Part shown: piece by piece, positions 1 through 8,552 of the stretch
Layout: each line of letters opens with the position of its first letter
How positions within the stretch are numbered: the first letter of the stretch is position 1
Assembly (NCBI RefSeq): GCF_023028105.1
Contig: NZ_CP095491.1
Location: forward strand, 1,736,001 to 1,800,000
Length of the DNA: 64,000 bases
From: Halosolutus gelatinilyticus
GTDB taxonomy: Archaea > Halobacteriota > Halobacteria > Halobacteriales > Natrialbaceae
Direction of reading: 5' to 3'
Position numbers and translations under genes: made by a program
Notes under the pieces: generated by a model
Told to the model about the DNA's origin: nothing
The model's database searches: none
What the model saw: only the letters and a program-made list of their open reading frames with translations

Positions 1-433
1 CGTCGAGCACCGCGAATCCGGGACGATTCCCGCGTGGCTGGGCGTGACTGCCCGGGTTCAACAGCACCACGTCGCCGGTCTCGACGATCGTCGGCCGGTG
101 CGTGTGCCCGGAGACGACGACGTCGGCGCCTCGCGATCGGCCGAACATCGCCAGCCCCGCGTCCCCGCCGTCGCGTCGGTGCGTCACCGCGAACCGGATC
201 CCGCCGGCCTCGACGATCCGCTCGGTCGGCAGCCGATCGCGCACCGCGGCGCTGTCCGCGTTGCCGTGGACGGCGTAGAAGTGTTCGCACTCCTCCTGAA
301 AGGCGTCGAGCGCCGCCGGACTCGTGAAGTCCCCCGCGTGAATCACGGTGCCGGCCTCTCGTGCGGCGGTCAGGGCCTCGCCCGCGAGTTCGTGCCCGCT
401 ATCGCTGTGCGTATCCGAAAAGATCGCGATCAT
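1..433 (-). CDS. YfcE/MJ0936-type metallophosphoesterase, 3' end off the window
   Basis: Reading the minus strand from ATG at 433 gives MIAIFSDTHSDSGHE and then the ordered motifs of calcineurin-like phosphodiesterases: DTH near residue 7, GDF near residue 32, GNAD near residue 54 and GHTHRP near residue 109, followed by NPGS. These motifs hold the two metal ions of small YfcE/MJ0936-type phosphodiesterases, which are cytosolic and about 165 residues long; roughly 144 residues lie in the window and the C-terminus is cut by the left edge. The family is clear from the motifs. The physiological substrate is unknown. It is divergent from the CDF transporter gene on its right. Confidence 0.9.
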   Translation of the reverse strand, partial: MIAIFSDTHSDSGHELAGEALTAAREAGTVIHAGDFTSPAALDAFQEECEHFYAVHGNADSAAVRDRLPTERIVEAGGIRFAVTHRRDGGDAGLAMFGRSRGADVVVSGHTHRPTIVETGDVVLLNPGSHAQPRGNRPGFAVLD

Positions 434-599
434 GCCCTCTGATTCGGGCCCGATCGGGACGATCCTTTCGAACTTTCGTCGCCGGCTCGATCGGAAGACA
501 GTGTGCGGTCGATCGGCCGCGCCCGACGACCGGCGTCGAAGACGCGCCGCGAATTATCAGCCACCTATTCTTTTAAGACGGTGTGCGTAGGTGCCATCG

Positions 600-1550
600 A
601 TGGCCAGTAGCACCTCCGTCGTACTCGCCGCGCTGTTCGCGAACGGCGCGATCGCGGTCCTCAAGTTCGGCGGCTTTCTGCTCACCGGTAGTCCCGCGAT
701 GCTGTCGGAGACGTACCACTCGATCTCGGATACGGGCAATCAAATCTTCCTCCTCGTCGGCATCCGCTACGGGGCGCAGGAGGCGAACCGAACCCACCCG
801 TTCGGCCACGGCAAAGCGCAGTTCTTCTACAGCTTCCTCGTCAGCGTCATGCTGTTCGGGATCGCCGGCTGGGAGAGTGCGACGCACGGCTACGAGGCGC
901 TGACCCACGGCGGCGTCCACCGCACGAACGAACCGGTCTCGCTGCTCGGGACGACGTTCGACCCGGTGTACGTCAACTACGCCGTCCTGCTAGGTGCGAT
1001 CGCGTTCGAGGCGTACGCGTTCCACAAGGCCTACCAGGGGATCACCCGTCAGATGGCGGCCCACGGGTGGGAGAGTTTCCGCGAGGCGTTCCACAAGACG
1101 AGCGACGTGACGACGCTCACCGCGCTCACCGAGGACACGATCGCCCTCGCCGGCGCGGGGATCGCCCTCCTCGGGATCTATCTCAGTCGGGTTTACGAGA
1201 ACCCGATTTACGACGCCGGCGCCGCGCTCCTCATCGGGATCCTGCTCATGGGATTCGCCGTCGCGCTCGCGTGGGAGAACAAGCGGCTCCTCCTCGGGGA
1301 GAGCCTCCCCGAACCCGCCGAGGACGAACTGCGCGCCATCGTCGCCGGCTGGGACGGGGTCACCGACGTCGTCGACTTCCGGACCGTCTACTTCGGCGCC
1401 GAGGAACTGCTCGTCGCGGCGGACGTCGCGTTCGAACCCGACCTCGATACGGAGACGATCGACGAGCGCATCACCGCGATCGAACTGGCGCTGATGGACC
1501 ACGACGAGCAGGTCCAGAAGGTGTACATCGAACCCGAGACGATCGAGTGA
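600..1550 (+). CDS. Cation diffusion facilitator (CDF) family transporter
   Basis: A 316-residue membrane protein. The N-terminus runs into HSISDTGNQ, the CDF metal-site motif of the second membrane helix; HGKAQF (about residue 65) is the cytoplasmic signature; further hydrophobic helices follow, and the C-terminal 90 residues form the usual cytosolic ferredoxin-like domain ending in KVYIEPE. CDF proteins export divalent cations such as Zn, Mn or Fe in exchange for protons; the metal cannot be told from sequence. ATG 600 is preferred to the in-frame GTG at 591 because a TTTTAAGA box at 571-578 puts the transcription start at about 600, a leaderless mRNA. The last 180 bases recur at 4241-4420 with 9 differences. 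Confidence 0.92.
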   Translation: MASSTSVVLAALFANGAIAVLKFGGFLLTGSPAMLSETYHSISDTGNQIFLLVGIRYGAQEANRTHPFGHGKAQFFYSFLVSVMLFGIAGWESATHGYEALTHGGVHRTNEPVSLLGTTFDPVYVNYAVLLGAIAFEAYAFHKAYQGITRQMAAHGWESFREAFHKTSDVTTLTALTEDTIALAGAGIALLGIYLSRVYENPIYDAGAALLIGILLMGFAVALAWENKRLLLGESLPEPAEDELRAIVAGWDGVTDVVDFRTVYFGAEELLVAADVAFEPDLDTETIDERITAIELALMDHDEQVQKVYIEPETIE

Positions 1551-1680
1551 GGAGGTCAGGACACCGCTCGGTGACCTGTCGCACCGTCGACCTCTCCCCG
1601 TGACCGCTTCGACAGGTCCGTTGACCTGTGGTTTTACGATGAGGTAGAAATATATATGTCGAAAGCATTCATTAAATTCA

Positions 1681-2181
1681 ATGAATTCGATCAGTATGTT
1701 GCTCCGGTCCACCTTCCCGGTCGCCGGCATCCTGCTGTTCTGGGGGCTCGTCGGTCAGCTACTCCCTCTCTCAGCTGCGACCACGGGCGCGCGAATCGGC
1801 GGGATCCTCATGGCAACGTTGTACGTCTTTGCAATCGCCACCTCTAGACACGCTCACACTACAGAATCAGCCGAACACACCGGTATCCACGGTGTGGCAC
1901 GCGAAAACGTTAGGGTGGCCGTTGCAGCGAGCAGTTGGTTCCTCGTTGCGTTCGTATGTTGGTTTATTTCAGTACCCCTCGAACAGACCCCCAATAATTG
2001 GTGGTTCGGCAGACTCGTCACCGCCGTCGCGACGGAAGGGATCACAGTGGCGACGTACGCGTTCGTCGGGACCGGAGTTCTGACGGTTGTCCTCTACGTC
2101 GTTTCGGCCAGCTCGGCGTACGTCGGCAGCCACGGATCAAACGGCTATTATTCGAGCACCGCCTCAAAGTCTGACGACTAA
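1681..2181 (+). CDS. Hypothetical membrane protein (about 4 TM segments)
   Basis: 166 residues with four hydrophobic stretches at about residues 8-30, 38-54, 80-98 and 122-143 and a polar Ser-rich tail. I recognise no family. A box AATATATAT at 1648-1657 lies 28 bases before ATG 1681, fitting a leaderless transcript. Base composition is clearly lower in GC than the CDF gene before it. A palindrome (ACCTGTCG near 1573, CGACAGGT near 1610) lies between the CDF stop and this promoter and could be an operator. The gene belongs to the island bracketed by the duplicated CDF 3' end. Confidence 0.65.
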   Translation: MNSISMLLRSTFPVAGILLFWGLVGQLLPLSAATTGARIGGILMATLYVFAIATSRHAHTTESAEHTGIHGVARENVRVAVAASSWFLVAFVCWFISVPLEQTPNNWWFGRLVTAVATEGITVATYAFVGTGVLTVVLYVVSASSAYVGSHGSNGYYSSTASKSDD

Positions 2182-2367
2182 TCATAAAGCACACACTTAT
2201 CATCGCCAATTCGTAAGTACGTTTTAAGGATACAGTCCGTCAAGCCATAATCCAAGCGGACTTAACTCGCGTCCAACTGGATTGGGCGCGCAGTTTCGTA
2301 CTGCGAACGAACGAGACGTCGATAAAAATACACAATAATTAGGTCGGGGTTCGGTCAGTAATTGTCG

Positions 2368-3144
2368 TTACTTGTCCGAGAACCCGTTTTGCATCTGGTA
2401 CTCCGACGGACTCGCACTCCGGTTCCAGACGCCACCGTGAAGACCGATGTCCCAATCCAGATCGATGTTCGAACCTGACATCGAGATATCGGTCAGTTCG
2501 GCACCCCAAGTGTGCCAGAAATTGACGGTCAGTTCGCGCTGGGACGGAGTTGAGTTCGCTGACGGATCTACGGCAACATCGAAGGACGATTCGAAACGTC
2601 CAATAGTGTCGTACGCGGCGTCATTTGAGTTGTATTCTACGACTAAGCCAGTGTCGCTAGTGTCGTCTTCCCGGTCAGAGATTGGAAAGACATAGTCACC
2701 ATATGTGGGGCCGTAATACGAGTTACGGGTGTAGTCGCTTGAATCAAACGTAATCGCAGCGTAGTCAAGCGGGTCTGTCGCCCAGTCGTCGTATCCATCG
2801 TTCAACGACCACTTGAAGTTCACCCAGTTTGCATCGCTCCCCTCGGAGTAGGTGACGAACAGATGCGACTCGTTTTTGTCTAGCTTCGTCGTTCCAACAT
2901 CACTGCCACCAATCTTCTTGTTAGTGTACTTGACGACGAATCCAGCGGCTCTGAGTCGATGATGCCAGGTAGAAAGGTCCCAGTTGTTTTCGGTACGCAT
3001 CTGAGCGAGGCGTTCATATTCCTCGCCATTTGGGGCGGGTTTTTGTGCTGATGCAATTGGTAGTCCGGCGAATGCCGCCCCGCCGACCGCTGCGAGGATT
3101 GACCGCCGATTCGTCTCTTTCAAGCTTGCGTTGTCGTGTTTCAT
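2368..3144 (-). CDS. Tat-exported protein of unknown function, paralogue 1
   Basis: 258 residues starting with a Tat-type signal: NRRSILAAVGGAAFAGLPIA, probably cleaved after ASA near residue 33. The mature part is acidic and rich in Asp, Ser, Tyr and Trp, as expected for a folded extracellular halophilic protein. It shares with the upstream gene (3172-4014) the spaced pattern WD..W...L...G....K.T, a central WSL(N/D)DG(Y/W) followed by DY..I.F, and IGRF.S.FD, so the two are tandem paralogues. No known domain is recognised and there is no obvious catalytic motif. The start codon is only 27 bases after the paralogue's stop, so the pair is probably cotranscribed. Confidence 0.75.
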   Translation of the reverse strand: MKHDNASLKETNRRSILAAVGGAAFAGLPIASAQKPAPNGEEYERLAQMRTENNWDLSTWHHRLRAAGFVVKYTNKKIGGSDVGTTKLDKNESHLFVTYSEGSDANWVNFKWSLNDGYDDWATDPLDYAAITFDSSDYTRNSYYGPTYGDYVFPISDREDDTSDTGLVVEYNSNDAAYDTIGRFESSFDVAVDPSANSTPSQRELTVNFWHTWGAELTDISMSGSNIDLDWDIGLHGGVWNRSASPSEYQMQNGFSDK

Positions 3145-3171
3145 TGTTCGATATACTGTGAAACGCGTGAG

Positions 3172-4014
3172 TCACTCTGGGTCGTCGTCGACGTAGGTTT
3201 CTCCATTGTCCATCTCAGCTTCTGAGGTAAACGTCTCGGCACGCCAATGGCCGTCCTCGGAGCCGAAGTTAAGGCCACCATCCCCGTTAGAATCAACGAC
3301 GAAGCCAGTTATTGTCTCCTCCGTCCACCGGCAGTGGTAGTCCATGTAGATCTGGCGTGTCTGAGGCGAGCCACCAGTGGCGTAGAGTTTCGTATCGAAC
3401 CAGGAACCAAACCGGCCGACCGAATTCATCGCGTGCCCGTCGGCATTGTAGCTGACGACCCGATAGTTGTGGCCGAGTGAGTCGATACCTTCGGCGCTGT
3501 CGGTATAATCCCCGTAGTCCTCATCGTATCCGTCGGTGAAGTTGTAGTAGCTGCCTTCAAAGCTAATGGAGACATAGTCCTCCGGAGGTTCGGCGTACGA
3601 AGACCAGCCGTCATCGAGGCTCCACTCTACCATGAGATGGTCCGTGTCCTGACCCCGCGTGTAGGTCATGTACAGTCTCGCAGTGCTTTCATAGAGGCGC
3701 TGTGAACTGGGGCCGCCATGCGCTGTTGGTTTCTTCACGGTCACCTCGTCGCCCGTGTGTTTGAAGTCCAAGCCATGGCCGGCGAGCCAACTCCTCCATT
3801 CATGGACATCCCAGCCCCTGTTTTTCCGGAGCCGCAGCGATTGTTGATAAATTCGATCCGTTGCTTTCCCCGCTCTGAAGTCGCTGCTATCGGGACCTCC
3901 TGCAGTGGCGGAAGCCGAACCTAGGCTTGCAAGCCCGGTAATCCCTGCGGAGCCTACGACCGTTCTCAGGAAATCTCTTCGTGTATTACTTCTGATATTA
4001 TCTTGCTGATTCAC
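3172..4014 (-). CDS. Tat-exported protein of unknown function, paralogue 2
   Basis: About 280 residues. GTG 4014 is taken as start (MNQQDNIRSNTRRDFL); an in-frame TTG at 4026 is the alternative. The signal NTRRDFLRTVVGSAGITG is a canonical Tat twin-arginine sequence, with likely cleavage after ASA. An AT-rich box TTTATATAAA at 4045-4054 would start transcription a few bases before GTG 4014. The mature domain matches its downstream neighbour in several conserved blocks (WD..W, YMTYT.G.D, WSLDDGW, VGRF.SWFD), so both form an exported two-gene family. Function unknown. It lies in the lower-GC island. Confidence 0.75.
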   Translation of the reverse strand: MNQQDNIRSNTRRDFLRTVVGSAGITGLASLGSASATAGGPDSSDFRAGKATDRIYQQSLRLRKNRGWDVHEWRSWLAGHGLDFKHTGDEVTVKKPTAHGGPSSQRLYESTARLYMTYTRGQDTDHLMVEWSLDDGWSSYAEPPEDYVSISFEGSYYNFTDGYDEDYGDYTDSAEGIDSLGHNYRVVSYNADGHAMNSVGRFGSWFDTKLYATGGSPQTRQIYMDYHCRWTEETITGFVVDSNGDGGLNFGSEDGHWRAETFTSEAEMDNGETYVDDDPE

Positions 4015-4214
4015 TATGGAACCCAACTATTAATTAAAATACCATTTATATAAATGTATGTATTCTAAGTATATCTATCTATGATCATATTTACATTTAC
4101 AAAAATAAAATATATTCTAATATTTATTAATAAAGAGAACTATTGGTCGGATACTTCACCCAATCGTTTACTACGAGAAAATATGTACTCATCTGAACAT
4201 CAGTCGAAATACTC

Positions 4215-4424
4215 ATTCACGCCATCGACTCGAACGACGTCACCGACCTGGTCGACTTCCGGACCGTCTACTTCGGCGCCGAGGAACTGCTCGTCACCGC
4301 GGACGTCGCGTTCGAACCCGACCTCGATACGGAGACGATCGACGAGCGCATCACCGCGATCGAACTGGCGCTGATGGACCACGACGCGCAGGTCCGGAAA
4401 GTGTACATCGAGCCCGAAACGTAA
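4215..4424 (+). pseudogene. Orphan 3' end of a CDF transporter gene (partial duplication)
   Basis: In the frame ending with TAA 4422-4424 this reads as the last 60-70 residues of a CDF C-terminal domain (VDFRTVYFGAEELL near its start, KVYIEPET at the end) with no start codon and no membrane part. From 4241 to 4420 it aligns without gaps to 1361-1540 of the intact CDF gene at an offset of exactly 2880 bases, with 9 mismatches in 180, some synonymous. Its first codons and last residues differ from the intact copy. It looks like the original or an imported 3' end left behind by a recombination event that placed the island 1551-4214 between two copies. Confidence 0.85.
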
Positions 4425-4466
4425 CGGGCGTCTCGATCGCTCCACCGGGCCGTTCGACGACCGGCG

Positions 4467-4889
4467 CTATTCGATCGCGCCGGGACGTTCGACGTCCTTG
4501 TCGACGTACCCCGCCACGATCGTCGGCCCCGGCGGCCGATCGTTCAGCACCGCCGTCACGGTCGTCTCCTCCAGGTCGACCGTCGACTCGAGCGGTTTCC
4601 AGCCCGAATCGGTGTCGACGGCGACGGCGACGTCCGTCGGACTCGCCCCCGGCGGCAGTTTCGACGGATCGTAGCCGAGCGTGATCCGGACCGCTTCGAT
4701 CGCCTTCAGTCCGTCCAGCCCGCGGATGTCGACGGGGTTCGCGAGCGCGTCGATCGGCCCCTCGATCGCGCTCTTCGACAGGCCGAACTCGTCGGGAACG
4801 ACGCCGGCGACGACGGCGATGCTGGCGCCTCCCTGTGGCAATGTGTCCTCCGCGACCGTATCGGAATCGTACCCTGGAATGGCCACCAT
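4467..4889 (-). CDS. Conserved-looking hypothetical protein
   Basis: 140 acidic residues, MVAIPGYDSDTVAED at the start. The C-terminal half (about 65-130) reads ITLGYDPSKLPPG, then VAVAVDTDSGWKPLESTV and a TVTAVLNDRPPGPTIVAGY block, a beta-rich pattern like the C-terminal domains of haloarchaeal surface or secreted proteins. Here there is no signal peptide, no membrane anchor and no PGF motif, so it may be the surviving piece of a larger secreted protein or a short free-standing domain. No function can be assigned. It follows the orphan CDF fragment and is convergent with it. Confidence 0.6.
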   Translation of the reverse strand: MVAIPGYDSDTVAEDTLPQGGASIAVVAGVVPDEFGLSKSAIEGPIDALANPVDIRGLDGLKAIEAVRITLGYDPSKLPPGASPTDVAVAVDTDSGWKPLESTVDLEETTVTAVLNDRPPGPTIVAGYVDKDVERPGAIE

Positions 4890-5585
4890 ATTCGGGGCGA
4901 AGTGCCGGTTCGTTATGTCCCTGTACCCCGCGTACGCCGGCTGTGAGAACTGTGGTCAATTGGCATTTCGTCTCTGTTCGACTACCACGCTGAATAATTC
5001 GTAGCGGTTGGAAACACCACGAAAACCCCTGCTGCGATCGAGTCGGGGGACTCGTTGCGCGCCTCGCCTCACTTCGTTCGACTCGGTGCTAACGCCGTCC
5101 GCCTTCCCCGATCGCACTGGCCCCGTTCAGCCCCACCCGTGTCGGCTGATCGGCAGGCCACCGCGGGTGGGACTGAACGGGGCTGGCAGCATCCGGGAAG
5201 ACGGGCGCCGTCTTTGCTCGCTCCGCGCGCAAAGGACTGCGAGAGCCGTAGACTCTCGCTTGGCCAGCACCGAACGGAGTGAGGTCGTTCGAAAGGCGCT
5301 GCGCGCCTTTCGTGACTGAGCGAATCGGAGATTCGCGATGTCCGCGAAACCGAAGGTTTCGCTTGATGACGAGAGACCACAGGTCTCTCGAACCACGCAC
5401 AGCAAGTCCCTCGACCGGATGCTGCCAGGGGCTTTCGTTGTGATCTCATCCGGATCGCAGATGTCTTCGTCTGATCCGAACACGATCGACTCCATCTGGT
5501 CGATTGGAGTCGACGATCGAGTCCGCATCAAGAAGCGCTGAATCGAGACGAATGCTTTTATCGGAGCAGGAACCAATCACGTATC
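4890..5585. other. Long intergenic region with hairpin-rich repeat
   Basis: No credible gene is seen: the open frames here are low-complexity and overlap dense inverted repeats. It holds the hairpin cluster 5041-5410, a further stem at about 5489-5514 (CGACTCCA pairing with TGGAGTCG), and the promoter of the downstream helicase, TTTTATC at 5556-5562, 27 bases before GTG 5586. Confidence 0.7.
5041..5410. repeat. Cluster of short inverted repeats (haloarchaeal REP-like element)
   Basis: A 20-base arm at 5120-5139 (GCCCCGTTCAGCCCCACCCG) pairs with 5164-5183 at 19 of 20 positions across a 24-base loop. To its right come several near-perfect hairpins, most with a 3-base loop: 5240-5258 (6-base stem CGAGAG, 7-base loop), 5290-5312 (10-base stem CGAAAGGCGC), 5320-5336 (7-base stem GCGAATC), 5344-5362 (8-base stem GCGAAACC) and 5370-5390 (9-base stem CGAGAGACC). 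The tandem arrangement of unrelated stems that share loop size is not a CRISPR and has no coding sense. Similar single hairpins recur elsewhere in the window. Confidence 0.8.
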
Positions 5586-7757
5586 GTGTCCGAGACAGCC
5601 GGGTACATGCGCTTTTTCCCGTACGACCAGCCGTACGAGAATCAGCGCGAGGCGATGGACCGCATCTACAACTCCCTCTACCGGGGACAGGACGTCCTCT
5701 TCGAGGGGGCCTGCGGGACCGGCAAGACTCTCTCGTCGCTCGTTCCCGCCCTCGAAGTCGCCCGCGAACAGGGGAAGACGGTCGTCATCACGACCAACGT
5801 CCACCAGCAGATGCGCCAGTTCGTCGCCGAAGCCCGCGCGATCACCCGCGAAGAGCCGATTCGGGCGGTCGTGTTCAAGGGAAAATCGTCGATGTGTCAC
5901 ATCGACGTCGGCTACGAGGAGTGTCAGGCGCTGCGGGACAACACCCGGGCGCTCGTCGACGCCGAACGCGATAAGCAGCAACTCGAACGCCGCCAGCGGG
6001 AACTGCTCGCGGAGAGCCAGGAGGGCGACGGCGGCGCGGCCGACGCCCGATCGGCGGTGATGGACGAACTCGAGTCGATCGAGGACCGACTCGACGACCT
6101 GGCGGACCAGAACGTCTGCGAGTACTACCGCAACAACCTGACGGCGGAGACGGACGACTTCTTCGGCTGGCTCTTCGATGACGTCCGCACGCCCGAGGAG
6201 ATCTACGACTACGCCGAACAACAGCAGTTCTGCGGGTACGAACTCTTAAAAGAGGGGATCGAGGGCGTCGACCTGGTCGTCTGTAACTACCATCACCTGC
6301 TCGATTCGATGATCCGCGAGCAGTTCTTCCGGTGGCTCGGCCGCGATCCCGAGGACGTGATCGCCGTCTTCGACGAGGCGCACAACGTCGAAGACGCGGC
6401 CCGCGAACACGCCACCCGCACGTGCTCGGAGCGCACGTTCGACTCCGCGCTGGACGAACTCGCCGAGACGGACGATCCTCGGGCCGAAGACGCGGTGAAC
6501 GTCCTCTCGGCGTTTCACCGCGCGCTGGTCGAGACCTACGAGGACTCGTTCGGCTTCGGCGGGCGCGAACGGATCGGCGAGAACTGGGAGGACGTCCCGA
6601 TCGCCAACGAGGACCGGCGGGACGACCTCACGCTCGCCTTCCTCCAGCAGTACTCGGGGCAAGGGATCGAAGGTGACCTCGAGGCGGCGACGAAACTCGG
6701 CCAGGAACTCGACGAGCAGTACGAGGAGGCCTACCGCGAGGGCGAGACGGCAACGCGGACGGAGTGCCAGACGCTGCAGGCTGCGGCGTTCGTCAGCGCG
6801 TGGCTAAACGAGGGCGCGAAAGAGGGACTCTACCCGGTCGTCTCCGTCACGCGCGACGCCGGGACCGACGAGGTCTACGGCCGCGCGGAACTGTACACCT
6901 GCCTCCCACGGCAGGTGACCGGCCGCCTGTTCGACGAGGTGTACGCGACCGTCCTGATGAGCGCCACGCTCCAGCCGTTCGACGTCACCGAGGACGTGCT
7001 GGGCCTCGAGAACCCTGTGACGATGGCGTACGGCCTCCAGTTCCCCGACTCGAACCGGCGCACGTACGCCGTCGAGACGCCGCCGCTGTTCTCGTCCGAT
7101 CGCGACGATCCCGAGGTCCAGGAACGGGTCGCCGAGACGATTCACGACGCCGTCCGCATGACGCCCGGGAACACGCTCGCGTTCTTTCCGAACTACGGTG
7201 AGGCGAGTCGGTACGCCGAGCGGCTCGAATCCCGCTGCGAGAACCCGGTTTACCTCGACGAACCCGGCGTCGCTGTCGAGGACCTCCGCCGGGAGTTCGT
7301 TGCAGACGACGACGCCGTGCTCTGTACGTCGCTGTGGGGGACGCTCGCGGAGGGCGTGAGCTTCGACGGCGCCGACGCTCGGACCGTCCTCGTGGTCGGC
7401 GTCCCCTATCCGCACCTCGACGATCGCGCCGAAGCGGTTCAGGAGGCCTACGACGCGGCCTTCGAGGGCACCGAGACGGGGTGGCGCTACGCCGTCGAGA
7501 TCCCGACGGTTCGGAAGACTCGTCAGGCGCTCGGGCGGGTGATCCGATCGCCCGAGGACGTCGGCGTTCGCGCGCTGCTCGATCGCCGCTACTCACGGCG
7601 GGAGAAGTCGGATCTCGGCAAGTACAGCGTCAACGGCACCTTCCCCCACGAGGACCGCGAGGAGCTGCTCGACATCCAGCCCGAGAAGCTGAAGTTCGCG
7701 ATGCTGAATTTCTACGCCGATCACGGCGCGTACGACGGCGATCCGCCGGCTCCGTGA
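5586..7757 (+). CDS. XPD/Rad3-DinG family ATP-dependent DNA helicase
   Basis: 723 residues, superfamily 2 helicase of the XPD/Rad3 group: Walker A GACGTGKT near residue 43, DEAHN (motif II) near residue 264, motif LMSATL near residue 458, GVSF and the terminal ALGRVIRSPED motif VI. Four cysteines at about residues 103, 113, 178 and 216 sit where the family binds an iron-sulfur cluster. Such enzymes unwind DNA 5' to 3' in repair. GTG 5586 is favoured because a TTTTATC box ends 24 bases before it, making the mRNA leaderless; ATG 5607 is an alternative that keeps all motifs. No operon partner. Confidence 0.92.
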   Translation: MSETAGYMRFFPYDQPYENQREAMDRIYNSLYRGQDVLFEGACGTGKTLSSLVPALEVAREQGKTVVITTNVHQQMRQFVAEARAITREEPIRAVVFKGKSSMCHIDVGYEECQALRDNTRALVDAERDKQQLERRQRELLAESQEGDGGAADARSAVMDELESIEDRLDDLADQNVCEYYRNNLTAETDDFFGWLFDDVRTPEEIYDYAEQQQFCGYELLKEGIEGVDLVVCNYHHLLDSMIREQFFRWLGRDPEDVIAVFDEAHNVEDAAREHATRTCSERTFDSALDELAETDDPRAEDAVNVLSAFHRALVETYEDSFGFGGRERIGENWEDVPIANEDRRDDLTLAFLQQYSGQGIEGDLEAATKLGQELDEQYEEAYREGETATRTECQTLQAAAFVSAWLNEGAKEGLYPVVSVTRDAGTDEVYGRAELYTCLPRQVTGRLFDEVYATVLMSATLQPFDVTEDVLGLENPVTMAYGLQFPDSNRRTYAVETPPLFSSDRDDPEVQERVAETIHDAVRMTPGNTLAFFPNYGEASRYAERLESRCENPVYLDEPGVAVEDLRREFVADDDAVLCTSLWGTLAEGVSFDGADARTVLVVGVPYPHLDDRAEAVQEAYDAAFEGTETGWRYAVEIPTVRKTRQALGRVIRSPEDVGVRALLDRRYSRREKSDLGKYSVNGTFPHEDREELLDIQPEKLKFAMLNFYADHGAYDGDPPAP

Positions 7758-7877
7758 CCGGTCCCGTCGCCGATTTTGCCCCTCGATCAGGGTCGCGAAA
7801 AGGCCGATCGGTCACGAGGCGCACCCTCGTCGTCACGGTACTGCGACCGGACGGTCGCGGACGGAATTGGCCGGCGA

Positions 7878-8426
7878 TCAGGCGGGAAGGCCCACGCGGC
7901 TGACCGGCAGCCGGTAGGTGCCGTCCCAGAACTCGAGTTCGGAGACCGTCCACCGGATCGGCTCGATCTCCCGATCGGCGAGCCGTCTCGCGACCTCGCT
8001 GTCGCCGCCGCGAGCCAGCGTGACGTGGGGGACGTAGTCGCTGCCTTCGAGACCGTCGACCGCGTCGAACGTCTCGGCGAGATTCGCGTGAATCCGCTCG
8101 AGGCCCGGACTCTCGACGGCGAGGTAGACGACGGGGGCCGATCCCAGCGGCGGATCGTCGAAGTAGTCGATGCCCGTGATCTCGGCTTCGACCGCGGGAG
8201 ATCCCTCGAGCGCCCGGTGGGCGCGGTGCTGGAGCCGGGAGACGTGATCGGCGTCGCCGAGGCGCTTGAGCAAACACGAGTGGTCCTCGCGAACGCGATC
8301 GAACCCGAGCAGTTCGGGGTAGAGGGCGTCCGCGAGTTCGCGGACGCGCCCCGGTACGGGGACGTTGACGCTGTACACTTCGGTCTCAGTTCGGTCGGTC
8401 GACGTATGAGTCTGGCGTTCGCTCAC
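7878..8426 (-). CDS. 2'-5' RNA ligase / cyclic phosphodiesterase superfamily protein
   Basis: 182 residues when started at GTG 8426 (MSERQTHTS); the frame stays open to 8501 but that extension is Arg-rich and unlike the family. The N-terminal half has EDHSCLLKRL and the C-terminal half HVTLAR, the two His-containing motifs of the 2H phosphoesterase fold (LigT-like); the first is HxCx rather than the usual HxTx. Family members act on 2',3'-cyclic phosphates or 2'-5' linkages in RNA, often tRNA. The true substrate cannot be read from sequence. It is convergent with the XPD helicase and divergent from the next gene. Confidence 0.8.
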   Translation of the reverse strand: MSERQTHTSTDRTETEVYSVNVPVPGRVRELADALYPELLGFDRVREDHSCLLKRLGDADHVSRLQHRAHRALEGSPAVEAEITGIDYFDDPPLGSAPVVYLAVESPGLERIHANLAETFDAVDGLEGSDYVPHVTLARGGDSEVARRLADREIEPIRWTVSELEFWDGTYRLPVSRVGLPA

Positions 8427-8552
8427 GGTCAGCCCGGCAGCCAGCGGGCGCCGCGCGAATCGTTCACCCGCTCGCGTTGACGTGACAGTTGAAAAACACA
8501 CCGCTACCGCGGTCGGAAAGACCTATTTAGGCGGCTCTGTCATCGTTAACTA

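Noticed and set aside
4467-4889. Considered as a PGF-CTERM surface protein
   Set aside because: There is no signal peptide, no PGF motif and no C-terminal membrane segment; only a beta-rich block looks similar.
5041-5410. Hairpin cluster considered as a CRISPR array
   Set aside because: The stems have different sequences and irregular spacing; there are no identical repeats with unique spacers and no cas genes.
5127-5576. A 149-codon minus-strand frame across the hairpin cluster
   Set aside because: Its sequence is entirely made of the palindromic repeats, and similar frames arise wherever such repeats occur in haloarchaeal genomes.
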